From the NCBI GenBank assembly GCA_029378245.1, contig JARKIF010000006.1, positions 1,984,001 through 2,048,000 on the forward strand: a stretch of DNA of 64,000 bases, given 5' to 3'. Each line of letters begins with the position of its first letter. Position 1 is the stretch's first letter. The DNA is from Roridomyces roridus (Eukaryota > Basidiomycota > Agaricomycetes > Agaricales > Mycenaceae). Positions 43,925 through 55,468 of the stretch are shown in pieces. Under the pieces are notes generated by a model. The model was not told the DNA's origin. It did no database searches and saw only the letters and a program-made list of their open reading frames with translations. The translations under genes and the position numbers were made by a program.

Positions 43925-46904
43925 ATGGCCATCCCAGTCGTCCCCCTCGATTGCTCTCTCAACTTCGCCGAGATTATCGATTTCCACCTCTCGCAAGAGA
44001 ACCGGGGGACTGCGTACTCTTTTACAGATGAAAAGGGCTGCGTCACCGACGTCAGCCGTTTTGAATTTGCTAGGGCCGCTCACCGCGTCGCTCACCTTGT
44101 ACGGCCGGGACGAGAAGGCTCGGAGGGGCAACGACTGGCCATAATTGCCTCGACGGATTCCTTGATCTATCAAACCCTGGTTGCAGGATGTCTCAAAGCA
44201 GGAGTTGTGGTATGCGACATGGTTGTCTTTCTCTAGTATGATTTCGCTCATGCTTTTCTCTTCAGCCCTTCCTGATCTCGGAGCGAAACTCTCTCGAAGC
44301 CATACTGCATCTTCTGGCGAACACCAACTGCCATCGACTGTTGATGACTCGAGCCTTGCTTTCTTCTCTGGCTGAGTCCATTTCGTCTGGATTGTCGGCG
44401 CCATACGCAGTTTCTATTGAAGACATTCCTCTTCTCGGCCAAATATATCCGCATCTTGGGCATGAAGACACGGACGACAAGTGTTTTCCGTATCCTGGTC
44501 CTGCTAACCGAACATCCATGGACGAGGTCGCCCTCTATCTGCACTCTAGCGGTGAGTGCCCTTCTTTTTTTAAGAATCGAACTAATATTTTTTGACCAGG
44601 AAGCACGGGCTTACCCAAGTCAATACCATTGACCCACAGGAATGTCATTCAATGGGGAAGCAGAGGTGAGCTTTGCCTCAATTGAAACAACCAGTGAGCT
44701 TGATCGTTCTACAGCAACCTTACTGGAACTACACTCTCGTTCGCCCCGGCACGCCGTCGGCGCTCTTCCCCCACACCATGCGTTCGGCATGATACTTCAG
44801 CTGCTCTTCCCCATCCTCATCGGTAGCACGGTCTGCATCTTCCCGCCTACATCGAAGCCGACGGAGCACCGACTCCCGATGGTACCCACGTCGGATAATA
44901 ATATCAGGTGTGCACGCAATGCAGGGGCGACAGGGCTGGTTGGCGCTCCAGCACATCTCGTGGAGTGGTTGGCCTCGGAGGAACATATAGAGTATCTCAA
45001 GTCTCTCAATGTGGTGACCTACGGAGGCGCGCCGCCCACCGAATCTATGGGTGACGCGCTTACCCAACGAGGCGTCGTGCTTGGTTCTTTGTACGGGGCT
45101 ACTGAAGGTGTGGAGGATTTGGCGCCTTTCTTCTAATTTGAACGGACTAAATTTTATTGCAGTTGGCCCGATTAGCCTCATGGCGCCTGGAGAAGGCAAA
45201 GACGCAAGCGAATGGGCTTGGTTTGGCTTCTGCGATCAAGTGTGCGTGCGGTGGATGCCGCAGGGAGATGGGACCTTTGAACTCCAGTTGTTGGTTCGTC
45301 TCTTTTCTTTTGGCTTGCATCATACCAGCTAATGATTTCTCAAAAGAGTAACCCAGAAACGTGTCACCTGTCCATTGGAAACCTCCCCGACGCCAGAGGA
45401 TATGCGACCAAGGATTTATTCAAGTCGCATCCGACTAAACCCAACTTGTACAAGATGTGCGTCGTTTCTTCTCTTTTTGACAAATCAACTTACCATATCG
45501 AAGAGTGGGTCGCTTGGACGACGTCCTCATCTTGGGCAATGGCGAGAAGACGGTGCCTGGACCGATGGAGGATCTAATTCTCTCTATCCCATTCGTCGGC
45601 GGCGCTATCATGTTTGGCCGCGAACGCAACCAGGTCGGTTTGCTTGTCGAGCCACGCCAGCTGGTGGACCCGTCGGACGAGTACCAATTGATAGAGTTCC
45701 GGAATTTGATTTGGTAAGAAACGTTCAATATTTTCTGCGCTGGGTACTAAAGAACAATAGGCCAGTTGTGGAGGAAGCCAACAAAATCGCCCCTTCCTTC
45801 GCACGGATCTACAAGGAAATGATCCTGGTCAGTCAGCCAGGCAAGCCGATGGTCCGGTCGCCAAAAGGGACCGTCGTCCGAAAATCCACTCTCGCGTTGT
45901 ACAACGCCGAGATCGACACTCTGTACCGCACCATAGAAGAAAGTGGCGACGTCGGCGTCACGGATGTTGGTCTCCCCTCCTCGTGGACAGCAAAGGACCT
46001 CGAACCCTGGCTCACTCGGCACACTACTCTCCTGGCAGATCGCAGTATTTCCCCGCAAGACGATTTGTTCAACCAAGGATTCAACAGCCTCAATACCACG
46101 TTCCTGAGGCACCGGATTGTCGGGGCGTTACGCAAGTCGAATGAGGCCACGGCTCACAAAATTGCGCAAAACATCGTCTATGCGAACCCGTCTGTGAGAG
46201 CTCTGGCGGAAGCCGTGGAGAGGTTGGTGAGGGATGGGAATACGGTAGTTTTGGATTCCGAGCATATGGCAGCGATGGAGGCCATGATTGCGCGGTATAG
46301 TGGGGGCTTTGACGCAGGGATCTCACCCAAGCCGAAGAAAGTTGGGGATGGAGGCGCCGTGGTACTACTTACTGGCACGACTGGAGCTCTTGGATCACAC
46401 ATCCTCGCCATGCTACTTGCTTCGGACTCTGTCAATCGCGTCTATGCGTTGAACAGACGGGGTTCCACGGCCGTTGCGGAGCGCCAAGATGCTGCTTTTG
46501 CAGATCGCGGCCTGGATAGAGCTTTGCTCGACTCGGGGAAACTCGTGTGCCTGGAGGGCGATACGACCAAGGCAGATCTATCGTTACCTGCTGATGTCTG
46601 GGACGAGGTACGCTCCGGTTGTTCACGGTTGCCTCTATTTCAACTCGATGTATAGCTCTGCGACACGCTGACGGTCATAATCCACAATGCTTGGATGCTC
46701 GACTTCAACAAGCGGCTGTCCTCGTTCGAGTCGCATGTGAAGGGAACGCGGCATCTTATTGATCTGGCCTCCTCTGCGGCTGCGCGGTTCTTGTTCACGT
46801 CCTCAATCGCTTCGGCGCAGGGATGGGATCGCACTAGAGGCCCGTTCCCAGAGGAGCTGCAGCTCGATGCGGACGTGGCCGTAGGCAATGGCTATCATCA
46901 GTAA
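43925..46904 (+). pseudogene. adenylate-forming reductase (A-T-R), copy B, truncated in the reductase domain
   Basis: The start at 43925 gives MAIPVVPLDCSLNFAEIIDFH. It parallels copy A exon by exon: GSTGLPKSIPLTHRNVIQW, HHAFGMILQLLFPILIGSTV, LYGATE, RLDDVLILGNGEKTVP, the carrier DDLFNQGFNSLNTTFL, and the reductase loop VVLLTGTTGALGSHILAMLL. The match ends abruptly at GNGY (46896), where copy A continues GESKYVSER. Here the sequence turns into a GTCTTTG-rich repeat and a stop follows at 46902-46904. The catalytic lysine and about 200 residues of the reductase domain are missing, so reductive release is not expected. No continuation is found to the right of the retrotransposon inside the window. 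It duplicates copy A in direct orientation about 10.7 kb downstream. Confidence 0.85.
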
Positions 46905-47166
46905 AACGGCCGGTTTGTCTTTGGCGTCTTTGGCGTCTTTGCCAAGACGTCAAAGACGCCAAAGACAGATTTCCGCCAAAGACATGTGTCTTGGGGATAG
47001 CAGGTCCACTTTGCTTTGACAAGACAATCTGTCTTGTCAAAGACCGATTGCGGCTTATCCAGGACAGCATGTCCTTTCCAAAGACACCAATCTTAATTCA
47101 AAGAGGCACATTTTAGAGAGACGAACCTCATTCAATTTTACCTACAATACAGATTATCTAAGTACA
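46905..47166. repeat. GTCTTTG/CAAAGAC-rich repeat, left part
   Basis: The segment is dense in GTCTTTG, GGCGTCTTTG and their complements, including a near-perfect palindrome around 46920-46965 and CAAGACAATCTGTCTTG near 47020. The same motif vocabulary recurs at 56570-56740, on the other side of the Gypsy element. Left and right parts are therefore probably one repeat interrupted by the retrotransposon. Confidence 0.55.
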
Positions 47167-47171
47167 CTGGA

Positions 47172-47672
47172 TGTAATATCCGTGCCGGAGGGTAAGGACA
47201 AAGGGGCCGGAACCTGAGGTCGGAGGTCGGAGGGACGTAGACCGAGGGTGATCCGGATGAGGTGAACGCTACTCGGAGGGAGAGCGCACCAGCCACTTGA
47301 CTTCCGAGAGAGGAGTACTCGGAGACTAGATTGGCACAGAGGAATTGCGGAGGCAACACACGTTAATTAACTACTGACATACATCACAATCGTATATCCT
47401 ATTTATACTAAGTAAGTATGACACGACCAAATGAAGTCAGAAGCGCGAAAGACAATAAGGTCTATGTTAAACAATAAGAAAGAAGATGATAAAGATAATC
47501 ACAATAAGGGAAACGCTCAGAACGACTTCATTGCGTGAAAACCCTATCGGATTGTGCAATACGACGAATCGGATGCATCATTGGTCGGAGCGTCCGGAAC
47601 AGTCGGAGATGTTCCGGACCGGAGGTGGTCGGAGGATGTCGGAAGGACGGGGTTGGTGACATGGATATAACA
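47172..47672 (-). repeat. left LTR (3' LTR in element sense), 501 bp
   Basis: It begins TGTAATATCCGTGCCGGAGG and ends ATGGATATAACA. It is nearly identical to 55469-55962 apart from a duplicated GGTCGGAG unit near 47222 and scattered single changes. Confidence 0.93.
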
Positions 47673-47689
47673 GTATCCCCCTCTTAGGG
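47673..47689 (-). promoter_or_regulatory. polypurine tract of the retrotransposon
   Basis: In element sense CCCTAAGAGGGGGATAC lies directly before the downstream LTR, matching the purine-rich primer site for plus-strand DNA synthesis. Confidence 0.7.
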
Positions 47690-47811
47690 TTCCTTGACCC
47701 CAAGGAACGAGACACTGTTCATAAATGAGCGTGGGAAAAAATTGTTGGAATCATGACGAGATGAAACACGTGACTGGTTGGTTGATCAAAATCTCTTTGT
47801 CCTCTACCACC

Positions 47812-49392
47812 ATGAGCGCCCCGCCGGACCCCTCAAACAGCAAAGGCAAATCCAAAGCAACGGCCGCGCAGATCGCGCAAGACGAGCTGGACAGCGTCCA
47901 GCAAGATCTCAACACGGTGCTCGCCGACGACCCGGAGAACTGAGGAGGGGAGTGGAGAAACGGCGGAGGAACGCGCGGAGCGTCTCCAAGCGCGCAACGA
48001 CCTCATCGCTCGCCTCCTTTCTCGCAACGACGAGGTTCAGGCGGAGGTCGACGAGGCGGAGCGGAGGACGCAGGAGCTGAAGGATAGGCTGGAGAAGGCG
48101 AGGGCGGTGGCAGCGCGTCTGCAGGCGGAAGCGGAGGATCCCGACGCCGAGGTAGACGCCATGGAGTATCTCCATGACGTGACGTCTCCTCGGAGGTCGG
48201 AGGTCGCAGACCAGACGGCGTCGGAGAGTTCGGAGAAGCCGGAGAGTGACGCGGAGGTCGGAGGAAAGCGGAAGATGAAGGGGAAACAGTCCAGTGCGTC
48301 GCAGTGGATTTTTTTTCGTTTGAGTTTTTATTGATTTCTTTTCAGAATGCGAGGGATGTGAGCAGGCCGGGGTCCCCTGTCGTACCCCGAAGAAGGGCCG
48401 TGCGTGCGACAACTGTCGCCGCCGGAAGGTCAAGTGCTCGCTGCTGCCGGAGGGTCTCCGACCGGTGATCTACCGGCCCGGAGGCGGTCGGAGGCTGCCC
48501 TCGAAACGGGCCCGCAAGGACGCGGCGATCTTCAAGCCCGAGGACGACGACGACGATGACGACGACGAGAAGGATTCGGATGAACCGGAGGTCGGAAGTT
48601 GGCACGGTCGGACTCGACGCCAGACCAGGGTTGCCGAGGCGTCGAACGCCGAACCATCGGTCCAGACTCAGGCTGGACCAACTGGAGTCGTTTGGGGCTG
48701 CCCTGAGTCAGGGGTACCTCATCATCCAGCCCACCGGGGCCGGACTGATGCTGGATGCATGCCGGACGCTGCTCACGCAGCTTGGCTATAGCCCACCGAC
48801 GGTTCCGAAGAAGGCGACGCCGGAGAAACCGGAGCCCCAGTCGGAGGATGAAGAGGAAGGGATGGAACCGGTCGGTGAGGACACCGCGATGCCGGACATC
48901 GCCCACCTGTCCGAGCAGGACGACAAGACGCCCGAGGAACCGGAGGCCGTGGAGGTACCGGAGGATCCGCAAGACGTCGATATGGTGCCGGCGTCGTCTC
49001 CGGTGCAGATTCCGGAGGGTCCGGTACCTACGCTCGTGGCGGTGAAGGTGGAGGATGAGGAAACGAACGCACGGTTCCTGGAGAACGAGGAGCGTAAGCG
49101 CAGGGCGAAGGAGGAACGGGAGGAGAGGAAGAGGAAGCTCTTGGCTGAGCAGGCGGAGAGGGAACGGCAGCGCCAGGAGGAGATCGATAAGGCTGCCGCG
49201 GAACTCGCAGCTCTCGACGCGGAGGAGGATGAGTTGGGAGTCGGAGCGTCCGGAGCGACGCCGATGGAGGGCGTGAAGACGGAGGAGTCGGAGCCGGTGG
49301 TGCCGAGAGCGCCGGTGAAGACAATGACGGAAGTCCAGAAGGACGCGGAGGGGAAGGACAAGGAGGTGATCGTCATTGAGGACGACGATTGA
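47812..49392 (+). CDS. antisense passenger gene of the retrotransposon: cysteine-rich, coiled-coil protein
   Basis: The gene runs opposite to gag-pol. The start at 47812 gives MSAPPDPSNSKGKSKATAA (an in-frame ATG at 47725 would add 29 residues). A heptad-rich segment follows: ERAERLQARNDLIARLLSRN, DEAERRTQELKDRLEKARAV. A GT..AG intron at 48294-48345 joins KQS to KCEGCEQAGVPCRTPKKGRA, then CDNCRRRKVKCS. This CxxCx6C...CxxCxxRKxxC cluster is like the basic zinc-cluster DNA-binding motifs of basidiomycetes. An acidic run (DDDDDDDDE), LDQLESFGAALSQGYL and a long charged coiled coil (NEERKRRAKEEREERKRKLL) lead to EVIVIEDDD at 49392. Two single-base frame breaks are needed, near 47940 and within 48590-48670. 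It converges on pol with a 92-bp gap. Confidence 0.65.
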
Positions 49393-49484
49393 ATGAGTGT
49401 AATGGCCAAGAATGAGCCTGAAAAATTGTAAATATGTAAATTTTTTCAAATAAACGTCGGAAGTCGGAGAAAACCCGGAGGGAT

Positions 49485-52400
49485 TTAGAGAGCAGCCCAC
49501 TCAGGTCCCGGTTTTGTCGGATACTGTTGGTGAAACTCCGCGAGGAGCTCCGGAGCGTCCAGGTCGGAGGCTCCGACCCATTGGTATTGGTCACCGGTAT
49601 CTTGCCAACCAGTCCATTCGACGTAATAGCGAAGAGGACAGCGCCGGAAGCGTCTGTCGATCTTGGAATCGAGAATCGCCGCAAGTTCGTAGTGTTCCTC
49701 GCCGTCGATGATCTCGACGGCTCCGGGAGGAATTTCGGTGCGTCCCGGAAAGGGGTTCGGAAAGTGCGGTTCAAGAGCCGAAATGTGGAAGACGGGGTGA
49801 ATGCGAGACAACGCCTTCGGAAGTCGGATGCGGTAGGATCCGCCGGAGAGTTTCTCGAGGACCTCGAATGGACCGAAGTGCGTCTCGGAGAACTTCTCGG
49901 TGGGACGAGTCGTAGCGATGAATTCGGCGGAGATGAAGGCCTGGCTTCCGACCTCGAGAACGGGGTCCGGAAGGCGTTTGCGGTCAGCAATCTCTTTATA
50001 ACGCTCCGTAGCATATGTAAGTTGCGTACGGAGATATTCGTGCACCGATTCAAGCTCGAACGCGAAAGTCCTGAGCTTCCGCAGCTCCCGGACCGAGGAC
50101 GGAGGTGGTCCGGAAGGTGAGTGCCGGATGATAGCCCTTGTTGCCAAAGAACGGTGAGACACCGGTGGAGGCGTTCGGAGCGTTGTTGAGTGCGAATTCG
50201 GCCAAGGGCAGGAGATCAGCCCAGTCGTCCTGGTGGTACGCACAGTACATCCGGATGTATTGCTCGAGGGTTTGGTTCATGCGCTCGGTTTGACCGTCGG
50301 CCTCCGGATGGTGTCCGGAGGTGAAGTGCATCGTCATGTTGAGGATTTCACCCAAGGCTCTGAAGAAAGCAGAAACGAATTCAGTGCCGCGATCGGAAGT
50401 GACATGCGAAGGGACACCGTGTTTCGAGAAGACGTGGAAGAGGAAAATCCGAGCGAGTTGAGCGGAGGTGATGTGTCGGTCGCAAGGTGCGAGGATGACC
50501 TGTTTGGAGGATCGATCCACGATCACACAAATCGCGTCGTATTCGCCGGAGTATGGCAGGAACTCGATAAAGTCGATAGAGATCGAATGCCATGGTCGGA
50601 GGGCGACCGGAAGTGGTCGGAGTAGGCCGTAAGGCTTATGCCGAGGGGATTTGTTGCGTTTGCAGTGTGTGCAGGAATTGCAGTAGTCGCGGACGAATGT
50701 ACGCATCTCCGGCCATGAGTACTCATGTCGGACGAGCGCTAGGGTTCGATTCTGTCCAAAGTGACCAGCGAGAATGTGATCATGTTTATTCTGCAACACA
50801 CGTACTCGGAGTAAATCAGGCTTGTCGCCCGAAATCTTCGGGACAAAGATCCGCTTGTTGAGAAGCAGAAGTCCGGTGGGATCTAAAGTCCAACGCGAAG
50901 TGCCGGAGGTGTCGGAGGTCGCGGCTTGAAGGCCGGACACCGCGGCGGGATCGTCAGGATAGTGAGCCCGAATATCGCTATGCAGCGAGTCGGTATCCAT
51001 GACGGAGGATGCTCGGAGGCAGATCTCCTCGAGTAGCGTGGCGTTGAGTGATGCCGTGAGCTGATCCGAGGAAAAAATGGGGCGGAAGTTCTGAGGATTA
51101 ATCGAACTGAAGGCCGTATCCCCCTCTTTCGGATAGACGTCCCAACGACGGGTGAGAGCGTCCGGTTTGCCTCCGAGTTTTCCGGGTCGAAACCGGATAA
51201 CCATATTGAAATGGTTGAGGAATTCGGACCAGCGTACTTGTCGACGAGTAAGGGTTTTAGTCGTAGCGAAGTATTCCAGATTCTTGTGGTCCGTGACGAC
51301 GTCGACAGGATGGGTAGCGCCCTCTAGGTATTGACGCCATTTGGTGAAGCAGTCGAATATAGCCATGAGTTCCTTGTCGTGCGTGTCGTAGTTGAGCTCC
51401 GGAGGAGTGAAAGTGCGACTCCGGAACGCGACGGGGTGGAACTCCCCGTCGTCTCCGAGGATGGAGAGAATGCCCGCAAGAGCGTAGTCGGAGGCGTCGG
51501 TTTCGACCATAATTTGTCGGCCCGGAACCCAGTGATGGAGTACCGGAGAGGTCGTAAACGCCTTTTTGAGGGTGTCGAAAGCGGATTGGCAGGCAGCAGT
51601 CCAGTCCCAGCGCTGACCGGAACGTGTCAGGCGGGTAAGAGGGACGGTGATGCCGGAATAGCCGTAGATAAAACACCGATAAAAGTTACAGAACCCAAGG
51701 AACGACTGAACGTCCTTGACCTTCCGGGGAGTAGGCCAGTCGGTGATCGCGGAGATCTTCTCCGGAGACATGCGGAAACCGTCCGGCGAAAGAATGTAGC
51801 CGAGGTACTCGCAAGTGGTGACGGAGAACTCGCACTTCGGAAGCTTGCAGTATAAGCCAGCTTTCCGGAGGCGTCGGAGGACTTCTCGGACTGTGGGCGG
51901 TGTGGTTTTTTGGATCGTCAGAATAGATGAGAATATCATCCAAGTAGACGACAACGTACACGTCGAGAAGGTCCGCGAATAGCGTATTGAGGAACCGCTG
52001 GAAGGCAGCCGGGGCGTTGGAAAGGCCCTCCGGCATAACCCGGAAGTTGAAGGAACCATAGCGAGAACGCCAGGCGGTTTTGTACTCGTCTCCGGCAGCG
52101 ATTCGGAGGAGATGATAAGCATGCCGGAGGTCCAGTTTGGTGTAGATCCGAGCTCGACCGGGAGCATCGAGAAGGTCGGCGATGAGGGGAAGAGGGTAGC
52201 GATCCTTCTTGGTGATGCGGTTTAAACCCCGGTAATCGACGCAAAGTCGGAGACTCCCATCCTTCTTCTTAACGAAGAGGATAGGGGCGCCGTGAGAGGA
52301 ATCTGAAGGATAGATGCGATCAACCTTCAGATTAAAGTCAATATACTCTCTTAGCGCTTTTAATTCCGTCTCCGAGAGCGAGTAGATGGGTCCGACCGGA

Positions 52401-53446
52401 GGTTCCGCCCCGTCGATCGTCTCGATTTTGAGGTCGAATTCGGGACGATGAGGGGGCATGGTGTAGGACTCCGATTCGTAGAACACGTCGGCGAAGTCGT
52501 GGTACTCCGCAGGGATACCGGAAAGGTCCGGAGCTGCGGAGGAGCTGAAGCCGCGGGTCTCCGTGGTCGGATTGGCCTGAGCTTGGATTGAAAACTGGAT
52601 GTTGGATTTATCGCGTAGCAAGACGCTGAATGCTGCAGCGCCGACAAGTGACACGAGCGGGACGGTAGTGAACGGTCGAGGTGTAGATACCTCCGGGAGA
52701 TCCTGAGCCGGAGCCGTCGGAGACGGAGCCGGAGTCGAAGAAGGGGCCTTCATAGAAGAAGCAGGTCCAGGCGAAGACAGTCGGCGGTGTTGCCGGGACA
52801 GGAGTCGGGGTTGCCGAGCTGTCCGACAGATCCGTAGTCGGAATGACCGCAACAGGAGCCGGAATAGTATCCGGAGGTGTCGACACAAAAGATTCGCTGT
52901 AAACAGGGCTGAACTGTAGGGAGACCGAGCGCCAGTCAATCGACGGATTGTAGCGGCGTAGCCAGTTTAGTCCGAGCACCATGTCGCAAGCGGAATCCAG
53001 ACGGGTGACGTAGTATTCCATGAAATGGACATCGCCGGAGGGGAATCGAGGAAGCAAGGTGATTTGCTGATCGATGATGGATGAGGAGCCGTCGAGATAC
53101 CGGAGGCGAGCCGGATCAACCGCATACGGAGAGAACCCTTCGGATTCGCAAAGTCTAGTCGAAAGGAAGCTATGAGAAGATCCCGAGTCGATAAGAGCAC
53201 GTAAGCGGGAGTTGAATCCCGCGGCTACTCGTTGTACAAAATCCGGAAGCAGGGTTACGCCCGCTTCGGGATCGGGGAAACCAGAAAGTACACCAGAACT
53301 AGATATAAAGTCCGTAGAAACAAGAGAGAGGTCAATATCGATATAGAACGCATTAGGAGAAAGAGTGGACGCATTGAGAGTAATCTCCGGTAACACCCGG
53401 GAGTCAACGCAGCTCGGAATGGGTGACGGAGTGTCCGAGCCGCTGA
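49485..53446 (-). pseudogene. pol: retrotransposon pol: protease, reverse transcriptase, RNase H, integrase, chromodomain
   Basis: In element sense: protease LRALIDSGSSHSFLS (DSG); reverse transcriptase KVDRIYPSDSSHGAPILFVK, LDLRHAYHLLRI and VVVYLDDILIYS (YLDD active site); RNase H IMVETDASDYALAG and DHKNLEYF; integrase HHCC zinc region (HDHILAGHFGQNRTLALVRH...CTHC), then DFIEFLPYSG, VTSDRGTEFVSAFF and HHPEADGQTERMNQTLEQY (D, D, E). The chromodomain is at the end, with EEHYELAAILDSK, LRYYVEWTGW and SDLDAPELLAEFHQQYP, stop at 49485. Frame changes are needed near 52790, 51910 (A6 run beside an intact YLDD) and 50090, so this copy cannot make a full polyprotein unless the assembly has indel errors. 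The chromodomain suggests targeting to modified chromatin. Confidence 0.9.
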
Positions 53447-53457
53447 CTATTTTTTCG
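53447..53457 (-). promoter_or_regulatory. candidate gag-pol -1 frameshift site
   Basis: In element sense the gag frame reads CCG AAA AAA TAG, while pol continues one base back as GAA AAA ATA GTC. An A6 run directly before the gag stop with pol in the -1 frame is the arrangement used for programmed -1 shifting. The first base is G rather than A, so P-site re-pairing would be imperfect. Confidence 0.4.
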
Positions 53458-55440
53458 GATCGGCGGATTTGGCGGGAACGGTGGCAGCTGGAGCGGCCGG
53501 AGCAGCCGGAGCCACCGGAACTGGCTCGGTAGTGCCAGCACGTCCTTGAACGCCACCCGGACGCTTCCGGCAATCGGAAGCCTTGTGACCTGCGCCACCG
53601 CAGAACATGCACAGGTTGTTCTTGATGCGGCACTCGCGCTCCTCCGGCTTGAGCTTGCCGGAGGCGTCGAGCTTGTTGGCATAGGGTTTGTCGGAGGCGG
53701 AGCCGGAAGCTTGACCCGCATTACCGGTTGTGGGGGGAGCCGGAGGAGTCAGTCTTGTTCGGAGGGCTTGGGATTACCCTGCCGATTCTTCCCTTTGCCG
53801 CCCTTCTTCCCTTTCCCGCCGCCCGATGGTTCGGAGGAACCGGACCTGGGCGAATCGTTCGTCGGAGCCCTCGGAGTCGTGCTCTTGACCTTCGCGGCGG
53901 CAGCGGCGGCGGCCAAACGCTCAGCCTCCTTCTCCGCCTGACGACGGTGAAAGCGCTGATCGAGCTGGGCAGCGAGAGACTTGAGTCCGGCAAGAGTGGT
54001 CGGCCGGACAGTCTGAGCGATGGAGTCCTTGATGCGGGAAGGGAGACCACGGTAGAACGCGTGGATGAGGGCCGCCTCGTTGAAGCCGGTCATGACCGAA
54101 AGGTTGTCGAATTCGAGCTGGTAAACAGCGAGTCGATCATTCGGCCGCATCGACAAACTCTCCAGTCCGATCCGAGCGTCTCCAAAAGGATCGTGCGGAC
54201 CGAAGTTGTTGGCCAGCTCCTGGACAAAAAGGTCCCAGTCTCCGTCCCAAGCGGGGATCGGAGTTCCGGCGGTAGCGTAGATGTTCGGAGAGAACCATTG
54301 CTGAGCCGTACCGCGAAAGTAGGACCGGACATAGAAGATCTTTTCGTCGGAAGACGGGAAGTCCTGTGGACGTTCAGCGATGTGCAAATAAATCTGCGAC
54401 ATGAATGTAGCGAATTTCGAGGGATCGGAGCCGTCGAAAGTGTCCGGAGCCTTGGAAGCAGTGCGGGTAGACCGAGGAGGAGCCGCTGAATTCTGGGCCA
54501 GGAGAGTCATCGCCTGAGCAACTTGCTGCATGGCGACGTCGAGTTGGGGGTTGACCAGAGGGATGTATGCAACACCCGGAGGTCCTTGTGCACCTTGGGG
54601 ACCCTGAGGACCGCGAGGTCCAAGCGGAGGGACCGGAGGATTCCAGCCCCCACCGCCTCCTCCACCACCTCCACCACCGCCACCACCGCCACCACCGCCA
54701 CCTCCGCCACCTCCGCCTCCGCCTCCGGGTCCCGGAGTTCCCGGAGGGGGTGGAGTATTCCCGTGATGGGAACCGGACGGAGCTGGGGAATTACTGTGGT
54801 TGCTGGGGTTGCCCGGTGGACCAAAGAGACCAGGGGAACCAGCAGACGGAGGACGATTTGTCGGAGGACGAGTAGGAGGACGGGTTGTAGGAGGACGCGT
54901 AGTCGGAGGACGAGTGGCCATGGCATGAGACCTGACCGAGACCGGTGAACGAACCGGAACCGGTGGCTCGTTAGCGTACTCCAATTCATTGACCGCAGAC
55001 TCAGCTACTTCCGCGATGGGAGTGACGTTTCCCAAAGGTTGGCGGTATTCTCCGTGAGCCCGGAAGGGAGTCGGAGAGTAGATTTCGTGAGTCGAGCGCT
55101 GGTCGTAGTCGGTCATGCCCGGAACCGGAGGAAAATTCGGGCCGGGGTAATTTGAGGACGCATGGGATTGTCCAGAATGGCGACGAAGAGCAGCACCCTG
55201 TTGGTTCGGAGGGAGCGAAGGCCGAGTCCAAGGCATCGGATTGTTGGGCCGAGGACGGAAAACATCCTCCTCGAAGTGAGGTTGAGACCGAGTGGGAATG
55301 TCGTGAGGAGAGATAATCCCCGAAGCGTTTTCCAAAGTGACGGATTGACCGGGTGCCTGGAGAGGAACCATCGTGGACCATAAGCGAGATCGTCGACGGT
55401 CCTGCACCTGAGGCGTGGTTATGAGATTGTGATACGACAT
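53447..55440 (-). pseudogene. gag: retrotransposon gag with CCHC zinc knuckle
   Basis: The start at 55440 gives MSYHNLITTPQVQDRRRSRL. The amino half is disordered and proline-rich with RPPTTRPPTTRPP repeats and a run of about 25 glycines (about residues 237-263). A Retrotrans_gag-type region follows: KFATFMSQIYLHIAERPQDF, VRSYFRGTAQQWF, and LDQRFHRRQAEKEAERLAAAA. The frame from 55440 closes near 53749. The zinc knuckle [14 protein letters not shown] lies in another frame (53585-53630), so a -1 change near 53750 is needed. The last codons DPKK are followed by TAG at 53447-53449. Gag forms the virus-like particle shell around the element RNA. Confidence 0.85.
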
Positions 55441-55468
55441 GAAGTCAAGCGGGATGAGTAGTTAATAC

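Noticed and set aside
48532..49500. 322-codon open frame on the minus strand opposite the passenger gene
   Set aside because: Its arginine/leucine-rich composition is the mirror of the charged coiled coil on the plus strand, and it has no domain. It is a shadow frame.
54652..54730. Long GGT/GGC-type tandem repeat (CCACCGCC on the plus strand)
   Set aside because: It encodes the polyglycine run of the retrotransposon gag in frame, so it is explained as coding low complexity rather than a separate satellite.
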